Shown here: one piece after another, positions 8,840-20,404 of the stretch | Position numbering within the stretch: position 1 is the first letter of the stretch | Layout: every line of letters begins with the position of its first letter | Source of the DNA: Marinobacter mangrovi | Lineage (GTDB): Bacteria; Pseudomonadota; Gammaproteobacteria; Pseudomonadales; Oleiphilaceae | Direction: 5' to 3' | Length of the DNA stretch: 64,000 nucleotides | Assembly: GCF_016798325.1 (NCBI RefSeq) | Contig: NZ_JAERVO010000001.1 | Location: 1,178,001-1,242,000, forward strand | Notes under the pieces: generated by a model | Database searches by the model: none | What the model was told of the DNA's origin: nothing | The model's input: only the letters and a program-made list of their open reading frames with translations | Made by a program: the position numbers and the translations under genes

Positions 8840-10642
8840 TCAGTCTTCCTTCTTGGCCTCGCCTTCGACACCCTTGGCGACGGCCGGCTTGCGCAGACGG
8901 ATGTGCAGCTCTTTCAGCTGGCGCTCGTCCACTTCGCCCGGCGCCTGGGTCATGAGGCAGGTGGCGCTCTGGGTTTTCGGGAAGGCGATCACGTCGCGGA
9001 TCGAGCTGGCACCGGTCATCAGCATGACCAGGCGGTCCAGACCAAAGGCCAGGCCACCGTGCGGCGGGCAACCGAATTTCAGCGCATCCAGCAGGAAGCC
9101 GAACTTGGCGCGGGCTTCCGTCTCGTCAATGCCCAGGATGCGGAACACCGCCTCCTGCATGTCTTCGTTGTGGATACGGATGGAACCGCCACCCAGCTCG
9201 GTGCCATTGAGCACCATGTCGTAGGCACGGGACAGCGCGTTGGCCGGATCCGCCGCCAGCTCTTCTGCGCTGCAGGACGGCGCGGTGAACGGATGGTGGA
9301 TGGCTGTCAGTTCACCATTGCCGTCTTCCTCGAACATCGGAAAGTCGACGACCCACAGCGGCGCCCATTCGGCGGTCAGCAGGTTCAGGTCGTGGCCCAG
9401 TTTCACGCGCAGAGCGCCCAGCGCCTCGTTGACCACGGTCGTCTTGTCCGCGCCGAAGAAAACGATATCGCCGTCTTCCGCACCGACGCGCTCGATCAGC
9501 GCCATAGCAACGTCATCGCCCAGGAACTTGATGATCGGCGACTGCAGGCCCGCCACACCCTGGCTCAGATCGTTGACCTTGATGTAGGCCAGACCCTTGG
9601 CACCGTAGATGCCCACGTACTTGGTGTACTCATCGATCTGCTTGCGGGTCAGCTCGCCGCCCTTGGGCAGACGCAGGGCCGCGACGCGACCTTTCGGGTC
9701 CTTGGCAGGACCGGCGAAGACCTTGAAGTCCACGCTCTCGACCAGATCGGCGACGTCCACCAGCTCGAGCGGAATACGCAGGTCCGGCTTGTCACTGCCG
9801 AAACGCTGCATGGCCTCGGAATACGGCATACGCGGGAATTCCGGCAGGTCCACCTTGAGCACGTCGCGGAACAGCTCGCGCACCATGCCTTCGGTGATGG
9901 ACATCAGGCCCTGCTCGTCAATAAAGGAAGCCTCGATATCCACCTGGGTGAATTCCGGCTGACGGTCGGCCCGCAGGTCTTCGTCACGGAAACACTTGGC
10001 GATCTGGTAGTAACGATCCACACCGGACACCATCAGCAACTGCTTGAACAGCTGCGGAGACTGCGGCAGTGCAAAGAACGACCCTTCGTGGGTCCGGCTC
10101 GGCACCAGGTAGTCGCGCGCACCTTCCGGCGTGGCACGGGTCAGGATGGGCGTTTCCACATCCATGAACTCGTGGCTGTCGAGGTAGTTGCGGATGTAGC
10201 TGGTGACCCGCGAACGGAAACGCAGGCGGTTCAGCATTTCCGGACGGCGCAGGTCGACGAAGCGGTAGCGCAGACGCACGTCCTCACCCACATCGACGTG
10301 CTCGTCCAGCGGGAACGGCGGTGTGGCCGCAGCGTTCAGGATGGTCAGTTCCTTACACAGGACTTCCACCTGGCCAGTCGGCATGTTGGCGTTTTCGGTA
10401 CCCGCCGGACGGCGACGCACGCGACCGGTGATCTGGATCACGAACTCGCTGCGGACCTTCTCCGCCAGACCAAAGCTTTCCGGCGTGTCCGGATCCACCA
10501 CGACCTGGGACATGCCGTCACGATCACGCAGATCCAGAAAGATAACCCCGCCATGGTCGCGGCGACGATGAACCCAGCCGCAGAGGGTCACGTCCTGATC
10601 GATATGTGATTCGTTGATTCCACCGCAATAGTGACTGCGCAT
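8840..10642 (-). CDS. aspS: Aspartyl-tRNA synthetase
   Basis: Class II synthetase charging tRNA-Asp, and possibly tRNA-Asn if the organism uses the amidotransferase route. It has an N-terminal OB anticodon-binding domain ([24 protein letters not shown]), motif 2 ([21 protein letters not shown]), the bacterial GAD insertion, and motif 3 ([14 protein letters not shown]). About 600 residues, with a Lys/Glu-rich tail (EGEAKKED) slightly longer than in E. coli. It is preceded by the FmdB-like zinc ribbon gene on the same strand (39 nt). Confidence 0.98.
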   Translation of the reverse strand: MRSHYCGGINESHIDQDVTLCGWVHRRRDHGGVIFLDLRDRDGMSQVVVDPDTPESFGLAEKVRSEFVIQITGRVRRRPAGTENANMPTGQVEVLCKELTILNAAATPPFPLDEHVDVGEDVRLRYRFVDLRRPEMLNRLRFRSRVTSYIRNYLDSHEFMDVETPILTRATPEGARDYLVPSRTHEGSFFALPQSPQLFKQLLMVSGVDRYYQIAKCFRDEDLRADRQPEFTQVDIEASFIDEQGLMSITEGMVRELFRDVLKVDLPEFPRMPYSEAMQRFGSDKPDLRIPLELVDVADLVESVDFKVFAGPAKDPKGRVAALRLPKGGELTRKQIDEYTKYVGIYGAKGLAYIKVNDLSQGVAGLQSPIIKFLGDDVAMALIERVGAEDGDIVFFGADKTTVVNEALGALRVKLGHDLNLLTAEWAPLWVVDFPMFEEDGNGELTAIHHPFTAPSCSAEELAADPANALSRAYDMVLNGTELGGGSIRIHNEDMQEAVFRILGIDETEARAKFGFLLDALKFGCPPHGGLAFGLDRLVMLMTGASSIRDVIAFPKTQSATCLMTQAPGEVDERQLKELHIRLRKPAVAKGVEGEAKKED

Positions 10643-10681
10643 ACCCTTTCCTGTTAATCAGTGTTCAGTGTGTTCAGAGAC

Positions 10682-10936
10682 TCAGCCAGCCGTTGACTCA
10701 GTCTTGCTCCCGGATCCGGACTCGCCGCCCTTCTCCGCCAGATTCTTTTTGCTACCGGTCTTGAAATCGGTTTCGTACCAGCCGCTTCCGGACAGACGGA
10801 AACCGGCCGCGGAAATCCGCTTGCGGAACTTCTCCGCTTCGCATGAGGGGCACACGCTCAACGGTGCGTCACTCATTTTCTGGATGACGTCTTTCTCGAA
10901 ACCACACGCATCACAGACGTATTCGTAAATCGGCAT
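10682..10936 (-). CDS. FmdB/CxxC zinc-ribbon protein
   Basis: Small putative regulatory protein of the FmdB family (function unproven). The N-terminal zinc ribbon MPIYEYVCDACGFEK...VCPSCEAEKFRKRIS has two CxxC knuckles, followed by GSGWYETDFK and a Gly/Ser/Lys-rich disordered tail. The start was set at 10936 (MPIYEY, the family N-terminus) rather than 12 codons upstream. 84 residues. It is commonly found just upstream of aspS in gammaproteobacteria, as here. A TATAAT box (minus strand, 11135-11140) lies about 200 nt upstream. Confidence 0.93.
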   Translation of the reverse strand: MPIYEYVCDACGFEKDVIQKMSDAPLSVCPSCEAEKFRKRISAAGFRLSGSGWYETDFKTGSKKNLAEKGGESGSGSKTESTAG

Positions 10937-11350
10937 TGACTGAATCCCCACAATATAACCAACACCAGCCATCTCACTTCGCCGGGACCGGCCTGGAACC
11001 GCCAGCCCACTGCGCCGGAGCGCTGGTCACATTATCGGAAAACCGCCGAGTCTGTCCCGTGATAACCGGGTGACCGGTACTCCCAGGCACCTGGTCCGCA
11101 ACACGCGCCCGACCCATCGGTTTGAAGGCCGCATATTATAAACATAACCGCCAGCAAAATCAGGCCGCGATCATACGGAATTGTGGCGTTGTCCGGTTGC
11201 ATTGAACCGGTCCGACGACACCCGGTCGGGAACGCGGATGACGCCTCCTCCCGCGAAAGGTAACATGTGTTGCTTTTCCCGGGCCGAAAACCCTTGGAGT
11301 CCCCACCGGAATTCCAGCGCCCGCACGTATTTCTGGACCTGGAGAACAGC
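10937..11350. other. Intergenic region between the FmdB-like gene and fabR
   Basis: 414 nt between divergent genes. On the minus strand, a perfect TATAAT (11135-11140) with CTGATT 17 nt upstream is a plausible promoter for the zinc-ribbon/aspS run. The fabR start side carries GGAG at 11341-11344. I see no small gene, tRNA or repeat here. Confidence 0.5.
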
Positions 11351-11983
11351 GTGTCCGCCCGAGCCGAACAAAAACTGAAAACCCGTCGAGCCCTGATGGA
11401 TGCCGCCTTGCGCCAACTGAGCGCCGAGCGCGGATTCGGTAGCCTGAGCCTGCGCGAGGTTGCCCGGGAGGCCGGTATCGCGCCGACCTCCTTCTACCGG
11501 CACTTTGCCGAACTGGACGAACTTGGCCTGGCCCTGGTCGATGAAGGCGGCGTTGCCTTGCGTCAGCTGATGCGCCAGGCACGAAAACGCATTGCCCGTA
11601 ATGGCAGCGCGATCAACACCTCCGTGGATACGTTCATGGAGTACCTGCACAACAACGCCAACCTGTTCCGACTGATGCTGCGCGAGCGCACCGGTGTTTC
11701 CAAGACGTTCCGGACGGCCATTCAGGCCGAAATCGATCATTTCGTGACCGAATTGGCGGATGACCTGCGCCGTTTTGCCGAGGAGCAGCATAAGCCGCTT
11801 TCCGACGCCAAGCTGGTTGCGGAAGCCATGGTCACACTGGTGTTCAACCAGGGGGCCGAAGTCCTCGATGCGACGCCGCGGGAGAAGAGCGAACTGCAGG
11901 ATAAGCTGAAGGCGGAATTAAGAATGATACTGGTGGGCGCCCAGGCGCTGGCGCGCCAGGGGGAAAGAGGGTTCCGGACCTGA
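11351..11983 (+). CDS. fabR: TetR-family repressor of unsaturated fatty acid synthesis FabR
   Basis: Represses fabA/fabB-type genes in response to the ratio of unsaturated to saturated acyl-ACP/CoA. The helix-turn-helix and flanks ([41 protein letters not shown]) match E. coli FabR almost position for position, as do [12 protein letters not shown] and [10 protein letters not shown]. The start was set at GTG 11351, 6 nt after GGAG, giving the family N-terminus ([12 protein letters not shown]). An in-frame start 28 codons upstream would add a tail absent from the family. 210 residues. Confidence 0.93.
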   Translation: MSARAEQKLKTRRALMDAALRQLSAERGFGSLSLREVAREAGIAPTSFYRHFAELDELGLALVDEGGVALRQLMRQARKRIARNGSAINTSVDTFMEYLHNNANLFRLMLRERTGVSKTFRTAIQAEIDHFVTELADDLRRFAEEQHKPLSDAKLVAEAMVTLVFNQGAEVLDATPREKSELQDKLKAELRMILVGAQALARQGERGFRT

Positions 11984-12002
11984 AAAAGCCAGCGCCGCCC
12001 GG

Positions 12003-12437
12003 TCAGGATACCGAGCGGTAGGCTGAAATCACCGGAACCAGTTTCTTCTGCATGTCTCGCAGGTCCGCTTCCGCATAGGGTGCCGCCGGCACCACACCCC
12101 AAACAGGTCCGGGCCAGGCCGGATCGCCCTCAAACCGAACCACGTGATGCAGGTGCAGCTGGGGAACCATGTTCCCCAGTGCAGCCACATTGAGCTTGTG
12201 CCCGTCGAATGCGGTCATCAGGGCCTCGCCCACCGCGCTCGACTCACGAAGCAGGCGCTGTTGATCCGGCGGCGCCAATTCGTAGATTTCCCGGACACCC
12301 ACCCGTTTGGGAATCAGCAGGAGCCAGGGATAGTGGCTGTCGTTCATCAGCCGCAATTCACTCAGCTCACTGCTGGCCAGCGGAAGCGTGTCTTCAGCGA
12401 GTTTTTCATGCAGGACAAACGGCGCTGTCCCACTCAT
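12003..12437 (-). CDS. HIT-superfamily protein, divergent active site
   Basis: Histidine-triad fold protein, a probable nucleotide hydrolase or transferase of unknown substrate. The core shows MNDSHYPWLLLIPKR, KLNVAALGNMVPQLHLHHVVR and GDPAWPGPVWG. The triad reads H-L-H-H-V-V-R instead of HxHxHxx, so the third His is missing; I recall related pseudomonad proteins also having HxHVIVR. The ATG at 12437 with GGGAG upstream was preferred to an in-frame TTG. It begins 2 nt after the ugd stop, so it is likely co-transcribed with ugd. Confidence 0.85.
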   Translation of the reverse strand: MSGTAPFVLHEKLAEDTLPLASSELSELRLMNDSHYPWLLLIPKRVGVREIYELAPPDQQRLLRESSAVGEALMTAFDGHKLNVAALGNMVPQLHLHHVVRFEGDPAWPGPVWGVVPAAPYAEADLRDMQKKLVPVISAYRSVS

Positions 12438-12439
12438 AT

Positions 12440-13789
12440 TCAACTCCCGGTTGCGGAAAACTGGTTTCTACCTCTGCCTATAGCATAGTAAATCAGGCCA
12501 TGGCGCTCGAGCATTTCAGGCTCGTAAAGGTTACGACCGTCGAACACCACCGGATGACTCAGTGCTTCAGAAATGACCTCAAAGTCCGGCAACCGGAACT
12601 CTTTCCACTCGGTGCAGATGACCAGTGCGTCGGCCCCTTTCAGTGCCTGCTCCTTGGTGCCGCACAGCTGCAGACCGGGCTCTTCGCCGTAGATCCGCTG
12701 GGTTTCCTTCATGGCTTCCGGATCGTAGGCCTGGACCTTGGCACCCGCCTTCCACAGCGACTCCATCAGCACCCGCGAGGACGCCTCACGCATGTCATCG
12801 GTGTTGGGTTTGAACGCCAGGCCCCACAGCGCAATGGTCTTGCCTTCCAGATCCCCGCCAAAGTAGTGGCTGACCTTGTCGAACAGCACGTGCTTCTGGG
12901 CCATGTTGACGGCTTCGACCGCGTTCAGCAGGCGTGCTTCGTAGTCGCAGTCACGGGCGGTCCGTGACAGTGCAGTCACGTCTTTCGGGAAGCAGGAACC
13001 GCCGTAGCCGCAGCCCGGGTAGATAAAGTGATAGCCGATACGCGGATCGGAACCGATACCGCGGCGCACGGACTCAATGTCCGCACCCAGGCGCTCGGCC
13101 AGGTTGGACACTTCGTTCATGAAGCTGATCTTGGTGGCCAGCATGGCGTTGGCGGCATACTTGGTCAGCTCCGCGGAACGCACGTCCATGAAGATCATGC
13201 GGTCGTGATTGCGGTTGAACGGGTAGTAGACCTCGCGCAGGATGCCTTCGGCCTTGTCGCTGTCCGTACCGACAATGATGCGGTCCGGCTTCATGAAGTC
13301 GGCGACCGCGGCACCCTCTTTCAGGAATTCCGGGTTCGAGACCACGTCGAAATCCAGCTCTTCGCCACGCTTGTCCAGCTCGGCCCGCAGGGCGCCGGCC
13401 ACTTTGTCGGCCGTGCCAACCGGAACCGTGGACTTGTCGACCACCACTTTATAGCCGGTCATGTACTGGCCGATGGAACGGGCCACAGCCAGAACGTATT
13501 GCAGGTCGGCCGAGCCATCTTCATCCGGCGGCGTACCGACCGCGATAAACTGGACCTCACCATGGGCCACAGCTTCCTGGGTGTCCGTAGAGAACAGCAG
13601 GCGACCGGCTGACACGTTGTGATTGACGATCGATTCCAGGCCCGGCTCATAAATCGGGATGATGCCGTTGCGCAGTTTGTCGATTTTCTCCGGGTCCACA
13701 TCCATACACAGGACTTCGTGGCCGACGTCCGCCAGACACGCACCCGTAACCAGACCCACATAGCCGGTTCCAAAGATCGTAATTTTCAT
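12440..13789 (-). CDS. ugd: UDP-glucose 6-dehydrogenase
   Basis: Oxidises UDP-glucose to UDP-glucuronate with two NAD+, a precursor for capsule, exopolysaccharide or LPS sugars. It shows the N-terminal Rossmann motif [20 protein letters not shown], the central dimerisation domain, the catalytic cysteine in [15 protein letters not shown], and a C-terminal UDP-binding domain ([18 protein letters not shown]). Length 449 residues, typical. It lies 59 nt downstream of galE on the same strand, forming a small sugar-nucleotide group. Confidence 0.96.
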   Translation of the reverse strand: MKITIFGTGYVGLVTGACLADVGHEVLCMDVDPEKIDKLRNGIIPIYEPGLESIVNHNVSAGRLLFSTDTQEAVAHGEVQFIAVGTPPDEDGSADLQYVLAVARSIGQYMTGYKVVVDKSTVPVGTADKVAGALRAELDKRGEELDFDVVSNPEFLKEGAAVADFMKPDRIIVGTDSDKAEGILREVYYPFNRNHDRMIFMDVRSAELTKYAANAMLATKISFMNEVSNLAERLGADIESVRRGIGSDPRIGYHFIYPGCGYGGSCFPKDVTALSRTARDCDYEARLLNAVEAVNMAQKHVLFDKVSHYFGGDLEGKTIALWGLAFKPNTDDMREASSRVLMESLWKAGAKVQAYDPEAMKETQRIYGEEPGLQLCGTKEQALKGADALVICTEWKEFRLPDFEVISEALSHPVVFDGRNLYEPEMLERHGLIYYAIGRGRNQFSATGS

Positions 13790-13848
13790 GCCTTCATCCT
13801 TTCAATCGTTCAGATTTCAATCCCTTTTGGCCAGCGCAGAGAGACCGC

Positions 13849-14832
13849 CTACTTCTGCCGCGCCTGCCAGATTTCCTCCCAGGCCAGTGCCGTGCCGACG
13901 ATGGTATCGAGATCGTCGTAGTCCGGCTGCCAGCCCAGGGTTCGGGTAATTTTCGAATTGTCCGCCATCAGAGCCGCTGGATCACCCGCCCGGCGCTCGG
14001 TTTCGGTGACCGGGAAGTCGTTGCCCGACAGGCGTTTCACCACCTCAATCACTTCACGCACCGTAAAGCCACGACCGTAACCGCAGTTCAACACGTCCGA
14101 CGTACCGCCCCGCTTCATGTAGTCCAGCGCCATAACGTGGGCTTTCGCCAGGTCCTCGACGTGGATGTAGTCGCGTATACAGGTGCCATCCCGGGTGTCG
14201 TAGTCCGTCCCGAAAATCTGCATGCCATCGCGTACGCCGTTGACGCACTCACAGGCCACCTTGATCAGGTGGGTGGCTTCCGGCGTCGCCTGGCCCAGCA
14301 GACCTTCGGCATTGGCGCCGGCCACGTTGAAGTAGCGCAGAATCACGTAATTGAGGGAGCTGGCCGCCGCCAGGTCCATGATCATGCGCTCGCTCATCAT
14401 CTTGGACGCGCCGTAGGGGTTGATCGGCGCCAGCGGCATATCCTCGGTCAATACCTGTGCATCAGGCATGCCATAGACCGCCGCGGTGGACGAGAACACC
14501 ATGTAGGGAATGCTGTGGCGCTCGATTGCCTTGAGCAGGTTCAGGGTATTGCGGGTGTTGTTGCCGTAATACTTGAGCGGATTGCTGACCGATTCCGGCA
14601 CCACAATGTTCGCCGCAAAGTGCAGAACCGCCTCAAACTTGTGCGCACTGAACAGCGCTTCCAGCGCCTCTTCGTCCGCCAGATCGCCAACGACCAGTTC
14701 ACCGCAGGTTACGGCCCAGCGATGGCCCGTCGACAGGTTGTCGTAGACCACCACGTCGTGCCCGGCCTCGCCCAGCTGCCGCACCACGTGACTGCCGATA
14801 TAGCCGGCGCCGCCGGTTACCAGAACTTTCAT
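13849..14832 (-). CDS. galE: UDP-glucose 4-epimerase
   Basis: Extended short-chain dehydrogenase that interconverts UDP-glucose and UDP-galactose. It shows the NAD motif VTGGAGYIGSHVVRQL, Ser/Tyr/Lys catalytic residues (FSSTAAVYG; NPYGASKMMSERM), and the family substrate-binding segment YFNVAGANAEGLLGQ. 327 residues, close to other bacterial GalE. With ugd immediately downstream, it likely feeds surface polysaccharide synthesis. Confidence 0.95.
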   Translation of the reverse strand: MKVLVTGGAGYIGSHVVRQLGEAGHDVVVYDNLSTGHRWAVTCGELVVGDLADEEALEALFSAHKFEAVLHFAANIVVPESVSNPLKYYGNNTRNTLNLLKAIERHSIPYMVFSSTAAVYGMPDAQVLTEDMPLAPINPYGASKMMSERMIMDLAAASSLNYVILRYFNVAGANAEGLLGQATPEATHLIKVACECVNGVRDGMQIFGTDYDTRDGTCIRDYIHVEDLAKAHVMALDYMKRGGTSDVLNCGYGRGFTVREVIEVVKRLSGNDFPVTETERRAGDPAALMADNSKITRTLGWQPDYDDLDTIVGTALAWEEIWQARQK

Positions 14833-14892
14833 AGCTTTCCCTTTCCATTCAGCTTGTTTGTCGATGCAGGCGTCGCTGCCGCAAACCCTGCT

Positions 14893-15405
14893 CTACCCGC
14901 ACCTGCGACGACGCTGTTCTTTTATCGCTTTTCGCCGAGCTGCAAAGAATGTGCTTATCTTGTCACTGCATTGTGAAGCGAGTATTCCAGCCTCGACCTC
15001 AACAGACCAGTTCAAGGCTTCACTATCCAACAGACGGGCGGACGATTCCACCGCACCGGCCTTGGGCTCGGTCGCACCGTAAACCAACCGTGAAATACGC
15101 GCATGCACGATGGCGCCTGCACACATCATGCAAGGCTCGATCGTGACATAGAGTGTGGCTCCGGACAGCCGGTAATTCCCCACCCGGCGCGCGGCATCGC
15201 GCAGCGCCCGTATTTCGGCATGGCCAGTCGGGTCGCAGCCGGAAATCGGGGCATTGAAACCGGTGCCGATTTCACGACCGCCCAACACGACAACGGCCCC
15301 AACCGGAACTTCACCGATTGAGGCCGCCTGATTGGCCAAATCAAGGGCGCGAGACATCCAGAATACATCGTCACGCGCCTGATCGCCTGTCTGTGCGGTT
15401 ACCAT
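14893..15405 (-). CDS. tadA: tRNA-specific adenosine deaminase TadA
   Basis: Deaminates A34 of tRNA-Arg(ACG) to inosine. Zinc and catalytic residues are intact: His62-Ala-Glu64 in DPTGHAEI, and Cys92 and Cys95 in PCMMC. The substrate loop NAPISGCDPTGHAE and VYGATEPKAGAVES follow the family. I chose ATG 15405 (170 residues); an upstream in-frame GTG at 15447 would overlap the end of guaA. It follows guaA on the same strand. Confidence 0.93.
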   Translation of the reverse strand: MVTAQTGDQARDDVFWMSRALDLANQAASIGEVPVGAVVVLGGREIGTGFNAPISGCDPTGHAEIRALRDAARRVGNYRLSGATLYVTIEPCMMCAGAIVHARISRLVYGATEPKAGAVESSARLLDSEALNWSVEVEAGILASQCSDKISTFFAARRKAIKEQRRRRCG

Positions 15406-15437
15406 CCCGTTAATTTCCCGACGGCTCTTGCTTCCGC

Positions 15438-17015
15438 TTATTCCCACTCAATGGTGGCAGGCGGCTTCGAGGAGATGTCGTACGTCACACGGGACACCCC
15501 GGAAATCTCGTTGATGATGCGGTTGGAGACGGTTTCCAGCACTTCGTACGGGAGGCGTGCCCAACGTGCGGTCATGAAGTCCACGGTCTCAACGGCGCGA
15601 ACGGCGATGACATATTCGTAACGGCGCTGATCACCCACGACGCCCACCGACTTGACCGGCAGGAAGACCGCGAACGCCTGGCTTACCTTGTGGTAGAGAT
15701 CGGCGCGATGCAGCTCTTCCAGGAAGATGGCGTCAGCACGGCGCAGGATTTCCGCATACTCTTTCTTGACCTCACCGAGGATGCGAACGCCCAGACCCGG
15801 TCCCGGGAACGGGTGACGGTAGAGCATGTCGTACGGCAAACCCAGTTCCAGACCGATGCGGCGGACCTCGTCCTTGAACAACTCCCGCAGCGGCTCGACC
15901 AGCTTGAGCTTCATGGTCTCCGGCAGACCACCCACATTGTGGTGCGACTTGATGACGTGGGCCTTGCCGGTTTTCGATGCAGCGGACTCGATGACATCCG
16001 GATAAATGGTGCCCTGCGCCAACCAGTTGACGTCCTTGATGCGGGCGGCCTCGTCGTCGAAGACATCGATGAAGGTGTTGCCGATGACCTTGCGTTTCTG
16101 TTCGGGATCGGTGACGCCCTTGAGCTTGGACAGGAACAGGTCTTCGGAGTCGGAGCGGATCACCTTCACGCCCATGTTGCGCGAGAACATGTCCATCACC
16201 TGATCGCCTTCGTGCAGGCGCAACAGACCATTATCAACGAACACACAGGTCAACTGGTCGCCGATCGCCTTGTGCAGCAGTGCCGCCGTGACGGAGGAGT
16301 CCACACCACCGGACAGACCCAGCAGCACTTTCTCGGAGCCCACTTGCTCCTGGATCTGGCGAACCGCATCCTCAACGATCTGAGCCGGCGTCCACAGCGC
16401 CTCGCAGCCACAGATGTTCAGTACGAAGTGCTCCAGGATGCGCTTGCCCTGCAGGGTGTGGGTCACTTCCGGGTGGAACTGCACGCCATAGAGGTTGCGA
16501 TCCACGTTCTGCATGGCCGCAATCGGCGCGCTCTCGGTGGATGCCAGCAGCTCGAAGCCTTCCGGCATGGCCACGACCTTGTCCCCGTGACTCATCCAGA
16601 CGTCGAGCAGCGACTCGCCCTGCTCGGTCAGGTGGTCGGTGATGTCTTTCAACAGCGGACCTTCCGCGCGGACCTTCACCTGCGCGTAGCCGAACTCCCG
16701 CTTCTCGGAACTGGCCACACGGCCACCCAGCTGCTCGGCCATGGTCTGCATGCCGTAGCAGATACCCAGGATCGGGAGGTCACGGTCGAACAGGCCTTCC
16801 GGAGCCCGGGGACCACCCAGTTCGGTCACCGATTCGGGGCCACCGGCCAGAATGATGCCCTTGGGACGAAACTCGTCCAGCTCTTCCAGCGTGATGTCGA
16901 ACGGGCGGATTTCACAGTAGACACCGATCTCACGGACACGGCGGGCAATCAGCTGGGTGTACTGGGAACCAAAATCCAGGATCAGAATGCGGTGGTCATG
17001 AATATTTTGAACCAT
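15438..17015 (-). CDS. guaA: GMP synthase (glutamine-hydrolysing)
   Basis: Converts XMP to GMP. The N-terminal class I glutamine amidotransferase has nucleophile Cys86 ([11 protein letters not shown]) and His/Glu ([11 protein letters not shown]). The ATP pyrophosphatase domain has [12 protein letters not shown], followed by the dimerisation domain ending in [10 protein letters not shown]. Length 525 residues, as in E. coli. It follows guaB by 100 nt; together they make the guaBA unit. Confidence 0.98.
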   Translation of the reverse strand: MVQNIHDHRILILDFGSQYTQLIARRVREIGVYCEIRPFDITLEELDEFRPKGIILAGGPESVTELGGPRAPEGLFDRDLPILGICYGMQTMAEQLGGRVASSEKREFGYAQVKVRAEGPLLKDITDHLTEQGESLLDVWMSHGDKVVAMPEGFELLASTESAPIAAMQNVDRNLYGVQFHPEVTHTLQGKRILEHFVLNICGCEALWTPAQIVEDAVRQIQEQVGSEKVLLGLSGGVDSSVTAALLHKAIGDQLTCVFVDNGLLRLHEGDQVMDMFSRNMGVKVIRSDSEDLFLSKLKGVTDPEQKRKVIGNTFIDVFDDEAARIKDVNWLAQGTIYPDVIESAASKTGKAHVIKSHHNVGGLPETMKLKLVEPLRELFKDEVRRIGLELGLPYDMLYRHPFPGPGLGVRILGEVKKEYAEILRRADAIFLEELHRADLYHKVSQAFAVFLPVKSVGVVGDQRRYEYVIAVRAVETVDFMTARWARLPYEVLETVSNRIINEISGVSRVTYDISSKPPATIEWE

Positions 17016-17115
17016 GAAATCCTCAATTCAGAAAAAACGAACGGGGTACAGGACAATATCCCGCACCCCGGAACCGGTCTCAAGACCTCGTTAAAACACC
17101 CGAAAGCGCGGTCGA

Positions 17116-18579
<1,464 letters not shown>

Positions 18580-18901
18580 GGGACCCGCCTTAATTTAACG
18601 TGCTAAATTTCCGGGAGGCCTGCCCCTGACAACCCCGGCACTGGAAACTCTTGCAATCCATACAGCGCGCCAGGACCGGCAGAAATCAGGGATATCAGAT
18701 AAAACAAACGCTTCAGCAGCTCTTCTCACGAGGCGACGCTGGAGGAGTTGCCGAAGCGCGTTTATCATCGCTCCCTTTAATCGATCTATTATATGAGGGT
18801 GTGAATGGACAGTAAACCTGAATTCATGCCCCGTATTTGTTTATCTTTTTGAAATTTCGCCTTTTTTAAATGTTCCGATCTTCGGAAAACCCCTACAAAT
18901 T
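18580..18901. other. Intergenic region between guaB and xseA, with the guaB leader
   Basis: 322 nt between divergent genes. The guaB side would be transcribed as a roughly 200-nt leader. It contains a 10-bp arm pair (18709-18718 with 18749-18758, one G-U) enclosing 30 nt. The part next to xseA is AT-rich, but I cannot assign a convincing xseA promoter. Confidence 0.5.
18788..18816 (-). promoter_or_regulatory. Candidate sigma-70 promoter of guaB
   Basis: On the minus strand, TTTACT (18811-18816) and a perfect TATAAT (18788-18793) are separated by 17 nt. The predicted start near 18781 is about 200 nt upstream of the guaB ATG. I saw no other equally good match in the interval. Confidence 0.65.
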
Positions 18902-20272
18902 ATGGATATAACAGCCAACACGTCCCGGCCGCGCGCGCTTTCGGTCAGTGAACTCAACCATCAGGTGCGCCATTTACTGGAAGTTTCCTTTCTCCAGGTC
19001 TGGGTTGAAGGCGAACTGTCTTCGTTTTCGCGCCCCTCGTCCGGCCACTGGTATTTCACGCTGAAAGACGCCAAGAGCCAGATCCGCTGCGCCATGTTCC
19101 GGGGCAACAACCAGCGGGTCAGCAAGACGCCGAAGGAAGGCGATCAGATCCTGATTCGCGGCAAAGTGACGCTTTACGAAGCCCGCGGGGACTACCAGAT
19201 CATCGTCGAAAGTCTGGAGCCGGCCGGGCTCGGCGCCCTTCAGCAGGCCTTCGAAGCCCTGAAAAAGAAGCTGCAGGCGGAAGGGCTGTTCGAAACGGAG
19301 CGCAAGAAGCCGTTGCCCACCGTGCCACGGCATATCGGTATCGTGACGTCACCGACCGGGGCCGCCGTCCATGACATTCTGACGGTGCTGAAACGGCGCT
19401 GTCCGGGCATTCCGGTCACCCTCTACCCGACGTCCGTCCAGGGCGCCGGCGCGGCCGACGAGATCGTGGACGCCATCCGAAAGGCCGAGCGGCATGGCGT
19501 CGCCGATGTACTGATCATTGGTCGCGGCGGTGGCTCCCTGGAAGACCTCTGGCCGTTCAATGAAGAAAAAGTCGCCCGCGCCATTGCCGAGTGCAGCCTG
19601 CCGACCGTCAGCGCCGTCGGCCACGAGGTGGATTTCAGCATCGCCGATTTCGTCGCCGATTTCCGCGCGCCCACCCCGTCCGCCGCCGCCGAACACCTGG
19701 CCCCGGATCAAACCGCCTGGTTACGCACCCTGGACCAGCAACTGCATCGCCTGGACAGCGTGATCCGTCGCATCCTGCGCAACATGAGCCAGCAGTTGGG
19801 ACACCTGGGACAGCGCCTGCGGGATCCGCGCCGGGAGCTACAGGCCTACCAGCAACGCCTGGACGAACAGGAGATCCGGCTGCTGTCGACCATGCGTCAG
19901 CGCCTGTCCCGCGTCGAGCAGCAGCTGCAACAGAACCAGCAGCGCCTGTCGGCCCAGAGCCCGCAACGCCTGCTCAATGAACGCCTGGAACGCACATCCC
20001 AGTTAGGTGAACGTCTTCAGCGTGCCCTGCAGTGGCGGCTGGGCGAGCAGCGGGAACGCCTGGCCCACGCCGGTCAGGCCCTGCAACTGGTCAGCCCGCT
20101 GGCCACGCTTGACCGGGGTTACGCGATCGTCGGCACAGCCGAAAAACCGGTGGTGCGCCGGGCGTCCGATCTCTACGCCGGCGACAGCATTACCGCCCGT
20201 CTCGGCCAGGGCCATGTGGAGGCCCTGGTCACGGCGGTCTATCCGGAGGACGAGCCTCCGGAAAACAGCTGA
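18902..20272 (+). CDS. xseA: Exodeoxyribonuclease VII large subunit
   Basis: Catalytic subunit of the single-strand-specific nuclease ExoVII, used in mismatch repair and DNA damage tolerance. It has an N-terminal OB domain (VSELNHQVRHLLEVSFLQVWVEGELSSFSRPSSGHWYF), the catalytic core (PRHIGIVTSPTGAAVHDIL, IGRGGGSLEDLWPFNEE, SAVGHEVDFSIADFVADFRAPTPSAAAE), a long Gln/Arg-rich coiled coil (about residues 275-400), and the C-terminal LDRGYAIV segment. 456 residues. The small subunit gene xseB is not in the window. Confidence 0.97.
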   Translation: MDITANTSRPRALSVSELNHQVRHLLEVSFLQVWVEGELSSFSRPSSGHWYFTLKDAKSQIRCAMFRGNNQRVSKTPKEGDQILIRGKVTLYEARGDYQIIVESLEPAGLGALQQAFEALKKKLQAEGLFETERKKPLPTVPRHIGIVTSPTGAAVHDILTVLKRRCPGIPVTLYPTSVQGAGAADEIVDAIRKAERHGVADVLIIGRGGGSLEDLWPFNEEKVARAIAECSLPTVSAVGHEVDFSIADFVADFRAPTPSAAAEHLAPDQTAWLRTLDQQLHRLDSVIRRILRNMSQQLGHLGQRLRDPRRELQAYQQRLDEQEIRLLSTMRQRLSRVEQQLQQNQQRLSAQSPQRLLNERLERTSQLGERLQRALQWRLGEQRERLAHAGQALQLVSPLATLDRGYAIVGTAEKPVVRRASDLYAGDSITARLGQGHVEALVTAVYPEDEPPENS

Positions 20273-20404
20273 CTCCGACGCCCGGACGCTTTTCCGACGG
20301 CCGGGCGAAACCTTAGCCAATCGTCTAGTAGCGACCAAGATTTAACCACCTAAAGTGAAGGTAAATCCTCCTTCACAATGCCGATAACAACGCGAGGTGG
20401 TTCC

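Noticed and set aside
7242-9224. 660-codon open frame on the + strand
   Set aside because: It runs antisense to ruvA, ruvC, yebC and the end of aspS, which are certain. Low-complexity His/Arg/Gly-rich translation is typical of a GC-rich shadow frame.
8903-10609. 568-codon + strand frame
   Set aside because: Exact antisense shadow of aspS; no recognisable domain.
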